A DNA stretch of 64,000 bases from Luidia sarsii (Eukaryota; Echinodermata; Asteroidea; Paxillosida; Luidiidae): NCBI GenBank assembly GCA_949987565.1, contig OX465117.1, positions 2,708,214 to 2,772,213 of the forward strand, written 5' to 3'. Of the stretch, positions 59,378 to 64,000 are shown piece after piece; positions within the stretch are counted from its first letter, which is position 1; every line of letters begins with the position of its first letter. Under the pieces are notes generated by a model. That model did no database searches, was not told the origin of the DNA, and worked only from the letters and a program-made list of their open reading frames with translations. Position numbers and translations under genes: made by a program.

Positions 59378-59748
59378 TTAAGGGCCATACAACATTGGTA
59401 AATGTCAATAGATTGCCACAGTTTGTGTTAAACCATTCAACATTCCAAAAAAGCAATCCTGCGAAAGTTTTAGTTCAAATAGTAATCTGAGAAAGTAGAA
59501 AAATGCAAAATACCATCACGGTTGAAGCAACGGCCTATAGTGTAAGAAATTACTCGCGAGAAATAAACTATTTGTCGATGAAGATTGATGAGTAAAGATT
59601 TCTCGAAAAGTACAGCATCCCAGACCGTAAGATTTCAACATGAGGATTCTATAATGAGTGACCATCTACGTACAAACTGTCTAAATTAGAAGGAAATCTG
59701 TGGAAATTGATGATTTCCGACCTTCCCAAAGTTGAATTATGCCTTTAA
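59378..59748 (+). mobile_element. TTAA-MITE B, diverged
   Basis: Starts ttaagggccatacaacattg and ends cccaaagttgaattatgcct. The body keeps gaaggaaatctgtggaaatt and the inner palindrome in worn form. Confidence 0.8.
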
Positions 59749-60845
59749 AAGACAGTAGGAAACTGTCAAACAGTTTCCTACCACAAATACACAATTTTCA
59801 CAATTTGATATGTGTTTGACATTTGATTAGTTACAGACTTTCAGGGCATTTCTCAAAGGTACAATTTGGCATTTTGAAAAAGGTCCGGTACTCCTGCTAA
59901 AATTTAACTGTAGGCCTTTTGTAAAAGGGCCCGGAGTTTAGGTTTTGTATGGAAATGTCAAGTCTAAGTACATGTACTGCAATGACATTGCCCCATGCCC
60001 TCATATGGCCTACCATGTAAAGAGTTAGCTGTCAACACTAATCAATAACCTGAACAAAGTTTTTTAACAGAGCTCAAATATATTCAATCTAACCACTGTT
60101 TCCTTTTTGCACTGATATTTCTGCTTTACGAAGTACATGATTCTTCGTTAAGTGCATACGGTTCATGGCTGAAGGGATTTGTATATAGTTGTTCATGTAC
60201 AATGATGATTGTGCATTCTTTCTTCTGATCAACCTGTGTGGATAACTCATAGTGAGTTCCATCAATTCTAAAAGCAAGTTGCATTGTACAAGTCTTTGTT
60301 GTGAGCTGTGCACAAGTGGCCAATGTACTTGAAAAAAACTTAATCCAATTTATCCACGGCTGACCTGCACTTTAGTTCATGCATTCACACCATGCAGGGT
60401 TGGATGAAAGCCTGGAGGGAAATAGGCATCATTATCATAATAAGTTTACCGACTTCAACAATGGCTTATTTTCATTCAACAAAATTGTGTGTCAAATGCA
60501 TTATGTTGAGGGTGTTTTATTCATTGCCGGTCCTAACACACAACTGGATTGTTCTATTCCAACTTTTCAGCTCTGGTTATAATTCTGGCCAGACACCTTG
60601 TTCATATTTGCATGCAAAACTCCAGTGGCTTAGCCTGTATTACACATGCACAGCAATCTTTGGCCAACTGTCTAAGAAGTACATGTACATGTAGCTTTAG
60701 ATTTGAGTCTTCATATTCACTATTTGACCAAGACACTACTCATAAAATAGAGAGTAGGTACATTGTATACTACAGTACTACAACAGGACACACAGGCCAT
60801 TTGGTGGGTGTCATGGAATTGTAACCAATTACAAGTACTAACCAC

Positions 60846-61073
60846 ACTTCTCTCTTTGATCTCCCCCCCCCTTCTCACTAATCTCTACCCTACTCCTTCC
60901 CTTCCCTTTGATCTCTCCCTACCAGCTTTACTCTTTGTCCTTTGTTTCTCTTCCGTGTCCTATTCACTCTCTTCCCCCTTCCTTCATGTACATGTATCTG
61001 TTTTGTCCTTGTCACTCTGCCTTTGAGAAAGGTCCTGCTAGGATCAAAACGTCAGGCCCACTAAATTTTAAGA
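60846..61073 (+). mobile_element. HE1 spacer and second arm
   Basis: The pyrimidine-rich complement of the HE1 spacer (ctctttgatctccccccccc, ttgtccttgtcactctgcct), then the inverse arm ending cactaaattttaag. No tail. Truncated inside the spacer. Confidence 0.85.
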
Positions 61074-61254
61074 TACATGTAAAATGGTTATGTACAATCA
61101 AATTAATCAAAACATGGTATGATACTAAGCAATCTATCTTAACCTTTCTTGGTTCCAAAACATCTCATCAACTGGAGGTTTCAGTAACTGCTACCCAAGG
61201 TTTTTCCTCCCTGTACACATAATACTAAAGGTGACTTCCAATTCTGAAAGTTAA

Positions 61255-61747
61255 TAAAACAAAGTAGATCGCAATTGAAAGACATTTCTCACAGGGAAAA
61301 GTTAGTGGAAAGTGAACCGAGTTTCAAAAAATGAAGTTTTTTTCCGTGCCAAACTGCGAGTTCCTGAAATGTGTCTTAAGCAGAATGCGCATGCCTGGAA
61401 TGTGACCTAGCCAGAGGCACTTTCCGGCCTACACTCGCTTGTTTTGCACGTGCAATGTACGGTTTGCGCATAGCCATGTGCGGATAAACAGCTGGTTGTG
61501 GGGACGCCGGAACTGCAAGCACTGAATCGTGGGATGTAACTTATCGATTTTCTCGTTTTGGTGGTGTTCACACACAGCGCCTGGCAAATAATCATGCCAT
61601 CTCTAAAAAAATCTAAGAAGAACTTTGATTTGGATCGCAATTCAAATCACGATTTTTAGTGAGATTTGAGCGAATTGCTTTAATCGCAATTAAAAAATCA
61701 AAAAGTGACTCGTACTTTTGTTTGTGCTCGTGTGAACGCCCCTAAAG
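61255..61747. mobile_element. ATCGCGAT MITE type b, diverged
   Basis: The centre matches the copy at 29726 (cagaatgcgcatgcctggaa, agccatgtgcggataaacag). The right end is tgtgctcgtgtgaacgcccc. Confidence 0.7.
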
Positions 61748-62873
61748 ATATCCTTAATCCCATGAATGGTTTACAAATAACCAAAGTGGCTCTTAACCCG
61801 GACCCTTACCTACCGGTACATGTGGGGCCGTTGGCAGTACATGTAGGCATCTATAGGTTGCTGGTACCTTCAAGATTTTTGATATTTTTTTAATGAGAAT
61901 AGGGATGATGAAATAGGACCTGCATCAACTACTGTACAAGTACTGTAGAAGTTGGCTACACTACAAGTTGAATAATGCTTCTTGCTCATAACCATGCTTC
62001 AAATACAATCAAACTAGTTATGACAAAGCAACCCACCAAAGCGCATTGCTTGACATTGACAGTACAAATTAAGAGTAACCTGGATTTACCTCATCCACAA
62101 TGCACAAGTTGCACAATAAACAAAGTTGTCATGACACAAGAAGTAAGATCTATTGCATTCATATATTTTCAATGAGCCAAAACAGCACATCACTGCCATG
62201 TAACTGTCAAACCGTCCTGCTCTTTCATTGAGGAAGTCCTGGCCAAGGCACACCTTGAAAATGCATACACTGTACAATCAGTATTTATCAATATTCATTA
62301 CTGTAATATGTGGTCATACAAATACCCGGTACTGAATGTGGAACTGCATAGTAAACTGCCTTTGTTCCAGAAGTACATGTACCATTGTATCCATGTCGCA
62401 TGCAATTTTTCTAACACTAATGACTCAGCTTGCAAAATCTCATTTTGGGTTAGTACTGGTTGCAGCAACACAGCCAAGGGAATGAATGCGACCTCGATGG
62501 TTTCTTTAAAAAGGACGTGAAATTAAGAGGAATGGTCAGGGTCAACACTCAACAGCAAGCGCTTAATAGGAAATGGGATTTAGAGTTTCACCTACATCGG
62601 TTAGGATTGGGAAAAACCGAGCTGACTAACAAAGGGGTACTCTCGCTAGGGGACAGCCGAGATGTAAGGCATGAGCCACGTGGAATTGGAATTGGAAAGG
62701 GTTGACAGGGGAATTTCTTGTCTGGATATTGGGCACATGTTGACAAGGCCTCCGGTATAACAACCTCCTGCCATACCATATCTCCAATGACTTGTACAGT
62801 GTGTCACTGCTTACTTCTTAATCCTATTCTGAAACTCCTATGTCACAGTCATTTCCCATTAGGTCCGTTCCCA

Positions 62874-63400
62874 GTTCCCACTAGGAAAATTATCCAAAAG
62901 TGGATCACGATTCAATATTTTTTTTAGCTGTTTCGGTCTTCCAAAACAGCTCTTATTTCTTCTTCTTTTTTGGGGGGCAAGTCCCCATACAGCAAAACTA
63001 TAGAGTGAATCGCGATTCAAAAATCGGTGTTAGTTTGTTTGCGGGCCAAACTGCACCTGTGCCTAAAATGTGACCTAACCGGAAGCATTTCCTGGACTGA
63101 GCACACTTGCCCCACTAATCGTACAATGTACGATTCGCACACAACCATGCGGAGATAAAAAACACTGATTTGTGGGATATAACTATTTCCTCTTTTCAAT
63201 AGCGTTCACACACAGTGCCCGGAATTTCCCAGAAATACTGTTTCTGAAAAATTCCATAAACTGTGATTTGGATCGTGAGTGTTATGTCAGATTTCAGCAT
63301 TCACAAACAGGGGGGAAAAACTGCTTTTTGAATTGCAAATTTGCAATTCATAAATCGAAAAGTGGATCACAATGTTTTGTGGTACGGTAGTGGGAATGCA
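62874..63400. mobile_element. ATCGCGAT MITE type b with a short insertion
   Basis: Ends gttcccactaggaaaattat and ggtagtgggaatgc. At 62926-62995 it is interrupted by an inverted repeat (gctgtttcggtcttccaaaa). The centre has gggccaaactgcacctgtgc and catgcggagataaaaaacac. Confidence 0.75.
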
Positions 63401-64000
63401 CACGTACAAGTACATGTAGCTTCAGTATAAATTCTTCTTTTTCACAGCAAATGGTTGATTGGTAATGTTGTAAATGCATGTTACTACAGTTACACAGCAT
63501 ATGTGGATATAACAGTCAAACAGAGCCTTTGTCCTGCTATCCAGTAACATCCATCTTTTGGGGCTTACTAAGAAGAAAAAGGCAAATAAGGTGATTTGTA
63601 AAGGCAAGCATGAGTGGAATTCTGTGGTTTGGCCTTTCAAAACCAAATTCACCACTGACAAAACAACATTTTGATTTTACAACCCTTACCCTGCAGCACA
63701 GTGTACAGAGATAATGCACACATTGGTATATCCTAATAGATCTTAGTGGTTTCAATGTCTGTATTTCATATTCACATACATTAGTGGTCAATTTGTCCAG
63801 CCCAAATTCTTCTGGAAGTGTCACAGTTACTTTGTGAAAATGACCATATGGACAAGTACATATGTACAGTGTGTAAGTGGGCTTGTCAGGTCTATCCAGG
63901 CTAAAAGATAGCATCATGCTAAAACCATCGAAGATGAATCACTCATGTTAAGTAGCCATAAGAACAGAAATCTGAATTGTAAACTGCTTACTGACTTCAA

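Larger units (their letters stand above)
53486..64000. other. 5' leader and upstream DNA of the ROBO gene
   Basis: The transcription start cannot be placed: I see no convincing TATA box or initiator that stands out from the background. The stretch has ACATGT tracts (about 54490-54660), an ATCGCGAT/CGGTTAAA MITE pair (55861-56733), a reversed TTAA-MITE A (58549-58906), a TTAA-MITE B (59378-59748), an HE1 copy (60846-61073) and two ATCGCGAT type-b elements (61255-61747, 62874-63400). Open frames here show no domain or conserved pattern. The last 24 bases look like the start of another HE1 tail. Confidence 0.6.

Overview
The window is intron-rich animal genomic DNA. It carries most of the extracellular half of one gene, a Roundabout (ROBO) axon-guidance receptor on the minus strand, set in a dense field of mobile elements. 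The ROBO sequence, the large introns, the many short ACATGT-type tracts and several TTAA- and THAP-type DNA transposon remnants suggest a marine invertebrate, probably a deuterostome such as an echinoderm. That placement is an inference; no rRNA or mitochondrial marker is present.

Gene layout, read right to left: exon 1 (53485-53383) holds the start codon and a hydrophobic leader. Exons 2-3 encode Ig1, 4-5 Ig2, 6-7 Ig3, 8-9 Ig4, 10-11 Ig5, 12-13 the first fibronectin type III (FN3) domain and 14-15 the second. All 15 exons have AG/GT boundaries and mutually compatible phases. Together they give about 749 codons. The third FN3 domain, membrane span and cytoplasmic part lie beyond the left edge. 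I found no other host gene. From 53486 to 64000 is 5' leader and upstream DNA, where I see only repeats.

Mobile DNA: (1) A very abundant hairpin element, called HE1 here, has about 22 recognisable copies. Its arms contain the motif GGTCCTGCTAGGATCGAAAC and many copies have an asymmetric tail. At least seven copies are flanked by direct repeats of variable length (9-14 bp), and some are truncated at the tail-distal end. That is unlike ordinary cut-and-paste MITEs and suggests retroposition. One copy has expanded into a 42-bp tandem array beside the Ig4 exon. (2) A dead piggyBac element at 34972-37848 and an internally deleted relative at 2977-3681. (3) A THAP-domain transposon remnant at 21891-22512, whose end lies 5 nt inside the intron after exon 4. 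(4) At least eight MITE families, often nested, several built from a repeated or inverted short motif. (5) tRNA-derived SINE-like repeats and microsatellites.

All coordinates and alignments were made by eye. Family names for the repeats are local labels.
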